Positions 1-5,472 of a stretch of 7,071 nucleotides of DNA are shown one piece after another (within the stretch, counting starts at the first letter, position 1; each line of letters opens with the position of its first letter). The notes beneath the pieces were generated by a model. That model was not told where the DNA came from, ran no database searches, and saw nothing but the letters and a program-made list of their open reading frames with translations. Source of the DNA: Clostridiales bacterium UBA4717 (lineage in GTDB: Bacteria > Bacillota > Clostridia > Oscillospirales > CAG-272); contig DHJP01000066.1 in assembly GCA_002404395.1 (NCBI GenBank), positions 1-7,071 of the forward strand. The letters run 5' to 3'. Position numbers and translations under genes: made by a program.

Positions 1-762
1 CGAGGTCGCAACCGCCTTTCCGTCGCAATCGAGCACTGTCTGCTTTACGGTTGCACTTTTGTCGATATCATAATAGTTTCTGATCTCGGTCTCGATCGTT
101 GCCTTGCTTGTTCCGTCGGTATATATGTATGTACCGCCGTAATTTACGCAAAGCTTATCGGTAACAGTCAGCCATACGTCGCGCTGTATGCCAGCGCCGG
201 TATACCACCATGCGTCGGCGTATGCATAATCAACTTTGACCGCAATACTGTTAGGTGTGTTGCCGAAATTCAAAAACTTGGTTATATCAATATTAAAGGA
301 AGAATATCCTCCCGGATAATATCCGGCTTTTTGACCGTTTACATAAACAGTGGTATTCTTCTGCACACCGTCAAAGCGCAGGGACACTTCTTTCCCGCGT
401 TCTGATTCGGGCAGATACAAAGTTTTGCGATACCAGCCTGTTTCGGAGCGATAAAGATTTCCACGATCCACATTCCCGCTTATTTTCCAATCATGCGGAA
501 CATCTACACGTTCCCATGCGCTGTCATCATATTCCGACGCACTGCAGTCTTCGCTTGTCAGCGTAAATCTCCAATCGTAGCTGAAAAGACTGCTCCGCTC
601 TCCGCCGAGCTGACTGTCGCGTACAGCTCTGACGCTTTCAGACTCGGCAAATACCGAAAAACTGCCTATCGGCAGCATCAGTATCGCAAGCAATACCGCA
701 AGCAGCTTTGAGGTCAAGCGTTTGACTGAGCACATTGCTGAGCTTTTATTTGCTTTTAGCAT
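1..762 (-). CDS. Exported glycoside hydrolase family 2 (beta-galactosidase-like), C-terminus beyond left edge
   Basis: This minus-strand gene starts at the ATG at 760-762 and stays open for 254 codons to the window edge, so the fragment is N-terminal only. A GGAGG Shine-Dalgarno lies 8 nt upstream (771-775). Residues 1-39 look like a Sec signal peptide: a K/R-containing n-region (K14, R15, K19), a hydrophobic run LLAVLLAILML and a likely cut after VFA at 39. Residues about 58-200 match the GH2 sugar-binding jelly roll, with the hallmarks VDVPHDW (86-92), GWYRK (109-113), RFDGV (129-133), VYVNG (139-143) and WWYTGAGIQRDVW (185-197). From about 205 an Ig-like GH2 beta-sandwich begins. The TIM barrel with both catalytic glutamates is outside the window, so activity cannot be judged; beta-galactosidase is the usual activity for this motif set, but beta-glucuronidase or another exo-activity is possible. 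It is divergent from the AraC regulator at 1025. Export suggests it acts at the cell surface or outside. Confidence 0.9.
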   Translation of the reverse strand, partial: MLKANKSSAMCSVKRLTSKLLAVLLAILMLPIGSFSVFAESESVRAVRDSQLGGERSSLFSYDWRFTLTSEDCSASEYDDSAWERVDVPHDWKISGNVDRGNLYRSETGWYRKTLYLPESERGKEVSLRFDGVQKNTTVYVNGQKAGYYPGGYSSFNIDITKFLNFGNTPNSIAVKVDYAYADAWWYTGAGIQRDVWLTVTDKLCVNYGGTYIYTDGTSKATIETEIRNYYDIDKSATVKQTVLDCDGKAVATS

Positions 763-825
763 AACTAATTCCTCCGGGGTTTAATATTATTCGACATACA
801 CGTCGGCGATTTTATATTTAAATGG

Positions 826-1004
826 TATCACAATTATTTTTCAAAAACCATTGCCATTTGTGACACGAATATGTTATAATTTACGCAAGAAGCGAAAATG
901 CTGTATGTTTTTTGTCCAAATATCACAGTAAAAAAGCGGGAAACAGCAAAACAACACCTATAAAGATCAAATAAGCACAAAACTTATTATTACCTTTTGT
1001 GACA
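826..1004. promoter_or_regulatory. Four TTTGTGA-like half-sites, candidate operator set
   Basis: TTTGTGACA occurs identically at 857-865 and 996-1004 on the plus strand. The related inverted form TATCACA occurs at 826-832 and again at 921-927, which reads TGTGATA on the minus strand. The first pair (TCACAA 828-833 and TTGTGA 858-863) is inverted around the start of the araC promoter. The last copy sits just before the Shine-Dalgarno. The copies are seen directly; that they are operators for the neighbouring AraC protein or for a CRP-like protein is inference. Confidence 0.4.
851..880 (+). promoter_or_regulatory. Sigma-A-type promoter with extended -10 for the AraC regulator
   Basis: A -35 TTGCCA (851-856), an 18-nt spacer and a perfect TATAAT (875-880) preceded by TGT (872-874), which forms an extended -10. 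Transcription would start near 887 and give an A-rich leader of roughly 138 nt before the TTG start at 1025. One TTTGTGACA half-site (857-865) lies inside the spacer, where a bound protein could block polymerase. Confidence 0.7.
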
Positions 1005-1024
1005 TATAGGAAGGAGAAGGCCGA

Positions 1025-1810
1025 TTGAAAAAATCACTTCGCGGTTCAATGCTTGATCTGCCGATAAACGGAGCGGAAATCGACCTCAAGCCGATTCTCG
1101 CCGGCTTTCAGCAATGCACAAAATTGCACGGCAGCGGTCCGCTTATACGAGACTACTTTTTGATCCATTACTGCATATCGGGAACAGGCAGATTTTGGAA
1201 TCCGCGCGGAGAATATTCCGTATCGGCAGGCGAAATTTTTATAATATGCCCCGGCGACAAATGTACATATTTATCGGATGCCTGCGACCCGTGGGAATAT
1301 ATATGGATCGGATTCTCCGGAAATTATGCCGAAAAACTGCGCACGCTTGATTCGGTCGTAGCATATCCTTACGATACTTTTTTCAAAATACGCGAGCTTG
1401 TCGAAGCGGAGATCAAATCGCCCGAGGAATACCTTGCGCTCATTTGCGAGCTTTTTAAAAACCTTTTCAAGAATGCCAAAGTCAGATCGGACGCGATACT
1501 CGAATCAAAGCATTATATCGACCATTGTTATATGTACGACGATATTTCGGTAGAAACGATCGCGGCGCGCGCTCACATCGACCGCAGTTATCTTTCGCGC
1601 GAATTCAAAAAGCGTTTCGGCTCCACCGTGCGTGATTACATTATAAAGCAACGCATTGATGCCGCGGGGCGGCTGCTTTCGGAAGGATATACGGTAGCGG
1701 AGACCGCTCAGATAGTCGGATATGCGGACGCATTTACCTTTTCAAAAGCGTTTAAAAAACACACCGGCACCACTCCGAGCAAGTATGAATCCTCTGCCGC
1801 CGAAACTTAA
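1025..1810 (+). CDS. AraC-family transcriptional regulator with N-terminal cupin domain (TTG start)
   Basis: A 261-residue DNA-binding regulator. Residues about 30-100 form the cupin-like sensor domain: CTKLHGSGP (31-39), RDYFLIHYCISGTGRF (42-57), SAGEIFIICPGD (67-78) and PWEYIWIGFSG (89-99). This pattern is typical of clostridial AraC proteins placed next to glycosidase or sugar-transport genes. Residues 163-258 form the two helix-turn-helix units: first recognition segment RSYLSREFKKRFG (187-199), linking helix RIDAAGRLL, second segment AFTFSKAFKKHTGTTPSKYE (236-255). The start is taken as TTG at 1025 because AAGGAG lies 8 nt upstream; the next in-frame ATG (1049) has no comparable site. 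The gene is divergent from the exported GH2 gene and convergent with the second AraC gene. The likely role is sugar-responsive activation of the adjacent GH2 gene and perhaps itself (inference). The inducer is unknown. Confidence 0.9.
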   Translation: MKKSLRGSMLDLPINGAEIDLKPILAGFQQCTKLHGSGPLIRDYFLIHYCISGTGRFWNPRGEYSVSAGEIFIICPGDKCTYLSDACDPWEYIWIGFSGNYAEKLRTLDSVVAYPYDTFFKIRELVEAEIKSPEEYLALICELFKNLFKNAKVRSDAILESKHYIDHCYMYDDISVETIAARAHIDRSYLSREFKKRFGSTVRDYIIKQRIDAAGRLLSEGYTVAETAQIVGYADAFTFSKAFKKHTGTTPSKYESSAAET

Positions 1811-1838
1811 AATATTTTGTGAAATTCCCGCAAAACAG

Positions 1839-1886
1839 AAAAAGCCTTGCGCGAACGGTCAGGTACCGTGCACGCAAGGCTTTTTT
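1839..1886. terminator. Bidirectional rho-independent terminator between convergent araC genes
   Basis: An 8-bp perfect stem, GCCTTGCG (1844-1851) with CGCAAGGC (1873-1880), encloses a second short stem, ACGGT (1855-1859) with ACCGT (1865-1869). It is preceded by five A (1839-1843) and followed by six T (1881-1886), so it gives a U-tract on both strands. It lies 28 nt after the plus-strand araC stop and 29 nt after the end of the minus-strand araC, as expected for a shared terminator. Confidence 0.85.
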
Positions 1887-1915
1887 GCAACGCCGCAACC
1901 CGTGCGGTATCGCTT

Positions 1916-2707
1916 TTAATTGTTTTTTCCGAATTCGGACGGAGACAGACCGGTCCGCTGCTTGAACACACGGCTGAAATAAAACGGATCGGTGAAACCG
2001 AACTGTTCTGCCACGCTTGCCACCTTCATTCCGCCCGTAAGCAGCATCTTCGATTTTTCGACTATGGTATCAAGCACGAAATCCCGCGGTGATCTGCCGT
2101 ATTCATGCTTGAACTGCCTTGAAAAATGATATTCGCTCATATCGCACATTTCCGCCATCTGCGCCACCGTGAGTCTGAACGAATCCGAAGCACCTGCCGC
2201 CTTTACCGCAGGTGCGAAGCGACTGCTTTCAAAATCTTCGCCGAGCGCGGCGAGCAATGAAAGCAATATCCCGATACCGAACAGCTCTGCGCCCTCTCTT
2301 TTATCGTAAAAACAGTCGCTCATTTTAACAATACCGTTTTTGTAATCGGCTCCGTCCCGCTTACGGTATACCGTTTCGTCTAATCCGAGTCCGCTCAGGA
2401 TCTCACGGCATTCGGTACCCGAAAAATGGATGAATCCGTATGACGAACCTTTGTAAAAACCGTAATCCTGCCTTTCGTGCGGTCGGAACAAGAGCGCGTC
2501 CCCCGCGCGCATTTCACGCCGGCGTTCGTTCAATGTTACATATCCCCTGCCGAAAAACGCGACAAGCTGATAATCGCTTCTGCCGTCGGGACGGTTGGCG
2601 CTCATGTCATCGTTCATATCGAGCACATATCCAGAATTGAGTATTTCAAGCCGTTTATCCGAAACTCTGTCCGTACACTCACCGCTTTTCCCGAAACACG
2701 ATATCAT
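1916..2707 (-). CDS. AraC-family transcriptional regulator with N-terminal cupin-like domain
   Basis: A 263-residue regulator read from the ATG at 2705-2707. The frame is open up to an ATG at 2758, but that codon lies upstream of the predicted -10, and a GGAGG sits 8 nt before 2707, so the downstream start is preferred. Residues about 45-100 are cupin-like: YQLVAFFGRGYVTL (46-59), MRAGDALLFRPHE (66-78) and YGFIHFSGTE (90-99). Residues about 176-262 hold the AraC double helix-turn-helix: LTVAQMAEMCDMSEYHFSRQ (179-198), RSPRDFV (205-211), VASVAEQFGFTDPFYFSRVF (229-248) and TGLSPSEF (252-259). It resembles the regulator at 1025 only at family level, so the two are not a recent duplication. It is divergent from the cytoplasmic GH2 gene, which is its most likely target (inference). 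The ligand is unknown. Confidence 0.9.
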   Translation of the reverse strand: MISCFGKSGECTDRVSDKRLEILNSGYVLDMNDDMSANRPDGRSDYQLVAFFGRGYVTLNERRREMRAGDALLFRPHERQDYGFYKGSSYGFIHFSGTECREILSGLGLDETVYRKRDGADYKNGIVKMSDCFYDKREGAELFGIGILLSLLAALGEDFESSRFAPAVKAAGASDSFRLTVAQMAEMCDMSEYHFSRQFKHEYGRSPRDFVLDTIVEKSKMLLTGGMKVASVAEQFGFTDPFYFSRVFKQRTGLSPSEFGKNN

Positions 2708-2715
2708 CAGACCCA

Positions 2716-2720
2716 CCTCC
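2716..2720 (-). promoter_or_regulatory. Shine-Dalgarno that sets the start of the second araC gene
   Basis: GGAGG on the minus strand, followed by T and spaced 8 nt from the ATG at 2707. It decides the start against the upstream in-frame ATG at 2758, which overlaps the promoter region and has no such site. Confidence 0.8.
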
Positions 2721-2746
2721 GTAAAAATATGCCAAATCTCATTTTC

Positions 2747-2775
2747 ATCATAGCACAAAAATGCGGCTATATCAA
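2747..2775 (-). promoter_or_regulatory. Sigma-A-type promoter with extended -10 for the second araC gene
   Basis: Read on the minus strand: TTGATA (2770-2775), a 17-nt spacer, TATGAT (2747-2752), with TGC directly before the -10 as an extended -10 element. The predicted start near 2740 leaves a leader of about 33 nt with the GGAGG site. It looks strong enough to work without an activator, as expected for a regulator gene. Confidence 0.75.
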
Positions 2776-2828
2776 GCGCAAATTCAAAAATTCAGCAGGA
2801 TTTTACAGTATTTGCCGACCGTTTTATA

Positions 2829-2857
2829 TTCCGCGGCGGCCGTCACGGTGATATAAT
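2829..2857 (+). promoter_or_regulatory. Promoter of the cytoplasmic GH2 gene: perfect extended -10, poor -35
   Basis: A perfect TATAAT (2852-2857) preceded by TGA (2849-2851) forms an extended -10. At 17-nt spacing the -35 position reads TTCCGC (2829-2834), a poor match. A weak -35 with a good -10 is common at AraC-activated promoters, so activation by the divergent AraC protein is plausible (inference). It lies back-to-back with the araC promoter at 2747-2775. Confidence 0.6.
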
Positions 2858-2861
2858 CATA

Positions 2862-2900
2862 GCGTAAAGCTACAGCATAAAGCTACAGCGTAAAACTGCG
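2862..2900 (+). repeat. Three tandem 13-bp repeats in the GH2 leader
   Basis: Units are GCGTAAAGCTACA (2862-2874), GCATAAAGCTACA (2875-2887) and GCGTAAAACTGCG (2888-2900). Units 1 and 2 differ at one base; unit 3 differs from unit 1 at three. The predicted transcription start (about 2864) falls in the first unit, so the array forms the first part of the leader RNA or covers the start site as DNA. No function can be read from sequence alone. Confidence 0.8.
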
Positions 2901-2908
2901 GCGCCGCA
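2897..2908. repeat. 12-bp perfect palindrome TGCGGCGCCGCA
   Basis: A perfect, fully GC-cored palindrome overlapping the end of the third tandem repeat, about 40 nt upstream of the GH2 start codon. With no loop it is more natural as a dimeric protein-binding site than as an RNA hairpin. The function is unknown. Confidence 0.5.
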
Positions 2909-2936
2909 ATGCGGTTGCTCCGAATACAATGCAAAT

Positions 2937-2940
2937 GAGG
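2937..2940 (+). promoter_or_regulatory. Shine-Dalgarno that sets the GH2 start
   Basis: GAGG, within TGAGGT, is spaced 6 nt from the ATG at 2947. In-frame ATGs at 2929 and 2935 lie before or on this site and have no good ribosome site of their own, so 2947 is chosen. Confidence 0.7.
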
Positions 2941-2946
2941 TACACT

Positions 2947-5292
2947 ATGCGTAAAACAATACCGTTTGATAAAAATTGGCTGTTTCACAAAGGCGACATC
3001 AAAAACGATTTTCCCGCGACCAAGGGGCCGCTGTATGCAATGGCAAAAACCGGTCACGCTCAAAGCGGGCCTGCAAGCCGCGGCTATCCGGCATACGCGG
3101 ACGATTACGGCAATGACGGAATTCGTTCGCTCTGCACCGAACGTTGGGAATATGTCGAACTTCCGCACGACTATATAATATCGCAGACGCCTTGTGAAGA
3201 ATACAACAACGCCGTCGGATTTTTCAAATATGAAAACGCCTGGTACCGCAAAAGCTTCAGGCTGGAACCCGAAGATATTCCAAAGCCCGGCAAGCATCGG
3301 CGTTACCTGCTTGAATTTGACGGTATCGCGACCTACGCCACGGTATACATAAACAACTGCCCTGTTGCGCGAAGCTTCGAGGGGCACACTCCGTTTGAAG
3401 CCGACATTACCGACTTTATTGATTATGACGGTGAAAATATAATTGCGGTATACGTTGAAAGCGGGACCTGCGAGACATGGTGGTACGAGGGCGGCGGGAT
3501 ATACCGTCATGTAAGACTTGTTATCACCGACGATATTGCAATCGACAGATACGGAGTATATGTATGCCCGAAGCTTGAAAACGGCGTTTGGCAAACCGAG
3601 GTCGAGACTACAGTTATAAGCGAACGCAAGACCCCTGCCAAGCTCAGAGCGGTAAGTACGATCTACGCGCCTGACGGCAGTATTGCCGCTGTCACAGAGG
3701 GTGAGCTTACCGCAACTCCGTATGACAAAAGCAATGTTAAATATAACTTTGCACTTGAGTCTCCACTGCTTTGGGACACCGAAACCCCGAACTTATACCG
3801 CGCACATACCGTGCTCTATGAAAACGATATCAAGCTTGATGAGCTGATAACAAGGTTCGGCTTCAGAACCTTTACGGTAGATCCCGAAAAAGGGCTGTTT
3901 TTGAACGGACGCCACGTCAAGATAAAAGGCGTATGCGCACATGAAGATTTCGGGCTTACCGGAAAAGCGGTCAGCGACAACATTCTCAAACACAAGATCA
4001 AGCTCATACGCGAAATGGGCGCAAACGGCTACCGCACGAGTCATTATCCGCACAGCGATGCCACTATGGACGCGCTCGACGAATACGGCTTTATTGTCAT
4101 GGACGAATTGCGTCACTTCAGCTCAGCTCCGGAAGGGCTCAAAGAACTTGAAACATTGGTCAAGCGCGACCGTAACCGTCCGAGCGTGTTCTGCTATTCT
4201 ATCGCAAACGAAGAATGCTACACCAAGCATGACGAGGGACGGCGTATTGCCAAAAAGATGACCGCGGTATTAAAGAAGCTTGATCCTATGCGCCACGTCA
4301 CGCTCGCTTACTCACACGAGCCGGAAAAAGCTCAGGTATTTGATGAACTTGACCTTATCGGAATAAACTATCACATAGACTGCTATGACCTTGTTCATTC
4401 AAAATATCCGCGTCTCGGCATAGTATCAAGCGAAAACTGCGCGATCGGCACATCGCGTTCTCATTATCTGCCCGATTCTCCGACTCACGGTATGTGCAGC
4501 GCGGTTGAACACAGTATCGACAACGGATTTTCGTCTACACGCGAGGACACTTGGAAAGCGATCGCCGCGCGCGATTTCGTGATCGGCGGATACCAATGGA
4601 TCGCCTTTGAACACCGCGGCGAAGCCGTATGGCCGAGGCTGTGCAGCATTTCGGGCGCTATGGATCTGTTCTTGCAGAAAAAAGAAGCTTTCTATCAGAA
4701 TCTTGCCGCTTGGTGCGACGACAAGCCCGTGCTGCATATTGCAACTCATTGGAATTTTGAGGGCTATGAAAACGAACCGCTTGAGGTCTGCGTTTTTACA
4801 AACTGCGATGAGGTCGCGCTTTGGCTTAACGGAAAGCCGATCGAGCGCCGCCGTGCCGAACGATACACGCCGGTAAGATTCACGCTCGGATATGCTCCGG
4901 GCGAGCTTAAGGCAGTCGGCTACTCAAACGGAAAAGAGGTCGCTTGCGATATAAGAAAGACGACAGGAAAGGGCGAAACGCTGGCGCTTGATGCGGAAAA
5001 CTCCGGACTTGCGGAGCATGGCGACGTCTTGCTTTTCACCTGTACCGTGCTCGACTCAAACGGGCTTGAAGTGCCCGACGCCTCGCCGTTTGTCTCCTTC
5101 TACACAAATGAATACGGAACTATTATCGGAACCGGTTCGTCAAATACCGACCATAATCCCGTGACCCTTCCCGAACGCAGAATGTACGGCGGTAAGATCA
5201 GCGTTGCAGTCAAGCTTATAAAATCGGGAACGCTTAAACTGTACGCTCAGAGCGAGGGACTGCGTCGGGCGGTGATCTCGCTTGAAGTTTAA
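2947..5292 (+). CDS. Cytoplasmic glycoside hydrolase family 2 (beta-galactosidase-like, DUF4982 type)
   Basis: A complete 781-residue enzyme expected to remove terminal beta-linked sugars, probably galactose, by retaining hydrolysis. No signal peptide is present. Domains: N-terminal jelly roll with ERWEYVELPHDYI (65-77) and WWYEGGGIYR (178-187); Ig-like sandwich about 200-310; TIM barrel about 312-590 with FLNGRHVKIKGV, RTSHYPHS (363-370) and MDE (385-387); a DUF4982-like domain with VALWLNGK; and a C-terminal Ig-like domain (about 678-781) of the GH2 C5 type. The predicted acid/base is E422 in SIANEE and the nucleophile E496 in IVSSEN; both are intact. Length fits the DUF4982 subgroup. Departures from the common pattern: CAHED (330-334) where related enzymes usually have an HHD triplet, LRHF after MDE instead of AFD, a short loop before the acid/base strand, and a roughly 45-residue insertion (about 18-62) in the jelly roll. 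No NxK glucuronidase signature was seen. Substrate remains uncertain. Confidence 0.9.
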   Translation: MRKTIPFDKNWLFHKGDIKNDFPATKGPLYAMAKTGHAQSGPASRGYPAYADDYGNDGIRSLCTERWEYVELPHDYIISQTPCEEYNNAVGFFKYENAWYRKSFRLEPEDIPKPGKHRRYLLEFDGIATYATVYINNCPVARSFEGHTPFEADITDFIDYDGENIIAVYVESGTCETWWYEGGGIYRHVRLVITDDIAIDRYGVYVCPKLENGVWQTEVETTVISERKTPAKLRAVSTIYAPDGSIAAVTEGELTATPYDKSNVKYNFALESPLLWDTETPNLYRAHTVLYENDIKLDELITRFGFRTFTVDPEKGLFLNGRHVKIKGVCAHEDFGLTGKAVSDNILKHKIKLIREMGANGYRTSHYPHSDATMDALDEYGFIVMDELRHFSSAPEGLKELETLVKRDRNRPSVFCYSIANEECYTKHDEGRRIAKKMTAVLKKLDPMRHVTLAYSHEPEKAQVFDELDLIGINYHIDCYDLVHSKYPRLGIVSSENCAIGTSRSHYLPDSPTHGMCSAVEHSIDNGFSSTREDTWKAIAARDFVIGGYQWIAFEHRGEAVWPRLCSISGAMDLFLQKKEAFYQNLAAWCDDKPVLHIATHWNFEGYENEPLEVCVFTNCDEVALWLNGKPIERRRAERYTPVRFTLGYAPGELKAVGYSNGKEVACDIRKTTGKGETLALDAENSGLAEHGDVLLFTCTVLDSNGLEVPDASPFVSFYTNEYGTIIGTGSSNTDHNPVTLPERRMYGGKISVAVKLIKSGTLKLYAQSEGLRRAVISLEV

Positions 5293-5304
5293 CAAAATTT
5301 CCGA

Positions 5305-5333
5305 TTGACACAGCAGAAAAAAAGTGATATCAT
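5305..5333 (+). promoter_or_regulatory. Near-consensus promoter just after the GH2 gene
   Basis: A perfect TTGACA (5305-5310), a 17-nt spacer and TATCAT (5328-5333) with TGA directly before it (5325-5327), an extended -10. It begins 12 nt after the GH2 stop. The predicted start near 5340 is only a few bases before the hairpin at 5347-5393. It is probably the proC promoter, with a leader of about 133 nt, or else drives a very short RNA. Confidence 0.6.
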
Positions 5334-5346
5334 AATCGCTGTAAAG

Positions 5347-5393
5347 CAGCGGCAAGCGAAGTCGGGCAATTCCCGCCGCAACGCTTGCCGCTG
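5347..5393 (+). terminator. Long hairpin between GH2 and proC: weak terminator or leader structure
   Basis: A perfect 12-bp stem, CAGCGGCAAGCG (5347-5358) with CGCTTGCCGCTG (5382-5393), encloses an inner stem CGGG/CCCG (5363-5366 and 5372-5375). The following bases TTGCTTTT (5394-5401) are a broken, modest T-run, so termination may be incomplete. Position fits the end of the GH2 transcript. Because a strong promoter fires just upstream, the hairpin would also sit at the 5' end of the proC transcript, as attenuator or stabiliser (inference). Confidence 0.6.
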
Positions 5394-5411
5394 TTGCTTT
5401 TCCGGTATCTT

Positions 5412-5429
5412 ATATTAAAAATATTAAAA
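5412..5429 (+). repeat. Tandem 9-bp repeat ATATTAAAA x2
   Basis: Two perfect adjacent copies (5412-5420 and 5421-5429) in the proC leader. The stretch is AT-rich and unstructured; it may be a simple slippage product. Confidence 0.5.
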
Positions 5430-5444
5430 ATCGCTTACTTCTGT

Positions 5445-5460
5445 CCGCCTACGGCGGTGA
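5445..5460 (+). promoter_or_regulatory. proC Shine-Dalgarno folded into a short hairpin
   Basis: The only good ribosome site before proC is GGCGGTGA (5453-5460), 12 nt before the ATG. Its GGCGG half is the 3' arm of a perfect 5-bp hairpin, CCGCC (5445-5449), loop TAC, GGCGG (5453-5457). The site would be hidden when the hairpin is folded, so translation may be damped or controlled. The pairing is seen; the control is inferred. Confidence 0.5.
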
Positions 5461-5472
5461 AAGCAAATTGCT

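Larger units (their letters stand above)
763..1024. other. Divergent intergenic region between exported GH2 and AraC regulator
   Basis: This 262-bp AT-rich stretch contains no convincing gene. It holds the GH2 Shine-Dalgarno on the minus strand (771-775), a strong plus-strand promoter (851-880), four TGTGA-type half-sites, and a strong plus-strand Shine-Dalgarno AAGGAG (1011-1016). A minus-strand promoter for the GH2 gene must also be here, but none is clear. The best I see is TTGAAA (complement of 839-844), 17 nt, then TTAAAT (complement of 816-821). It is weak and would be expected to need an activator. Confidence 0.6.

Noticed and set aside
493..711. 72-codon plus-strand open frame in the left edge region
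   Set aside because: It is antisense to the signal peptide and jelly-roll codons of the exported GH2 gene, whose motifs are unmistakable.
1816..1823. A further TTTTGTGA just after the first araC gene
   Set aside because: It lies between a stop codon and a terminator, away from any promoter, and is short enough to be chance.
2708..2758. 17-codon N-terminal extension of the second AraC protein
   Set aside because: The extension would start upstream of the predicted transcription start (the -10 is at 2747-2752), and the GGAGG site points to 2707.
2781..2794. Direct repeat AATTCA at 8-bp spacing upstream of the GH2 promoter
   Set aside because: Six-base AT-rich words recur by chance in this sequence; too weak to call an operator.
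2477..2851. 124-codon plus-strand open frame opposite the second araC gene and its promoter
   Set aside because: Antisense to the regulator; it crosses both promoters and shows no recognisable domain.
2857..3594. 245-codon open frame on the minus strand across the start of the GH2 gene
   Set aside because: It lies fully antisense to well-conserved GH2 codons, has no family motifs or ribosome site, and arises from the codon pattern of the real gene.
5340..5472. Riboswitch or T-box leader for proC
   Set aside because: The leader is short and has only two simple hairpins; I see no T-box sequence, specifier loop or known riboswitch core.
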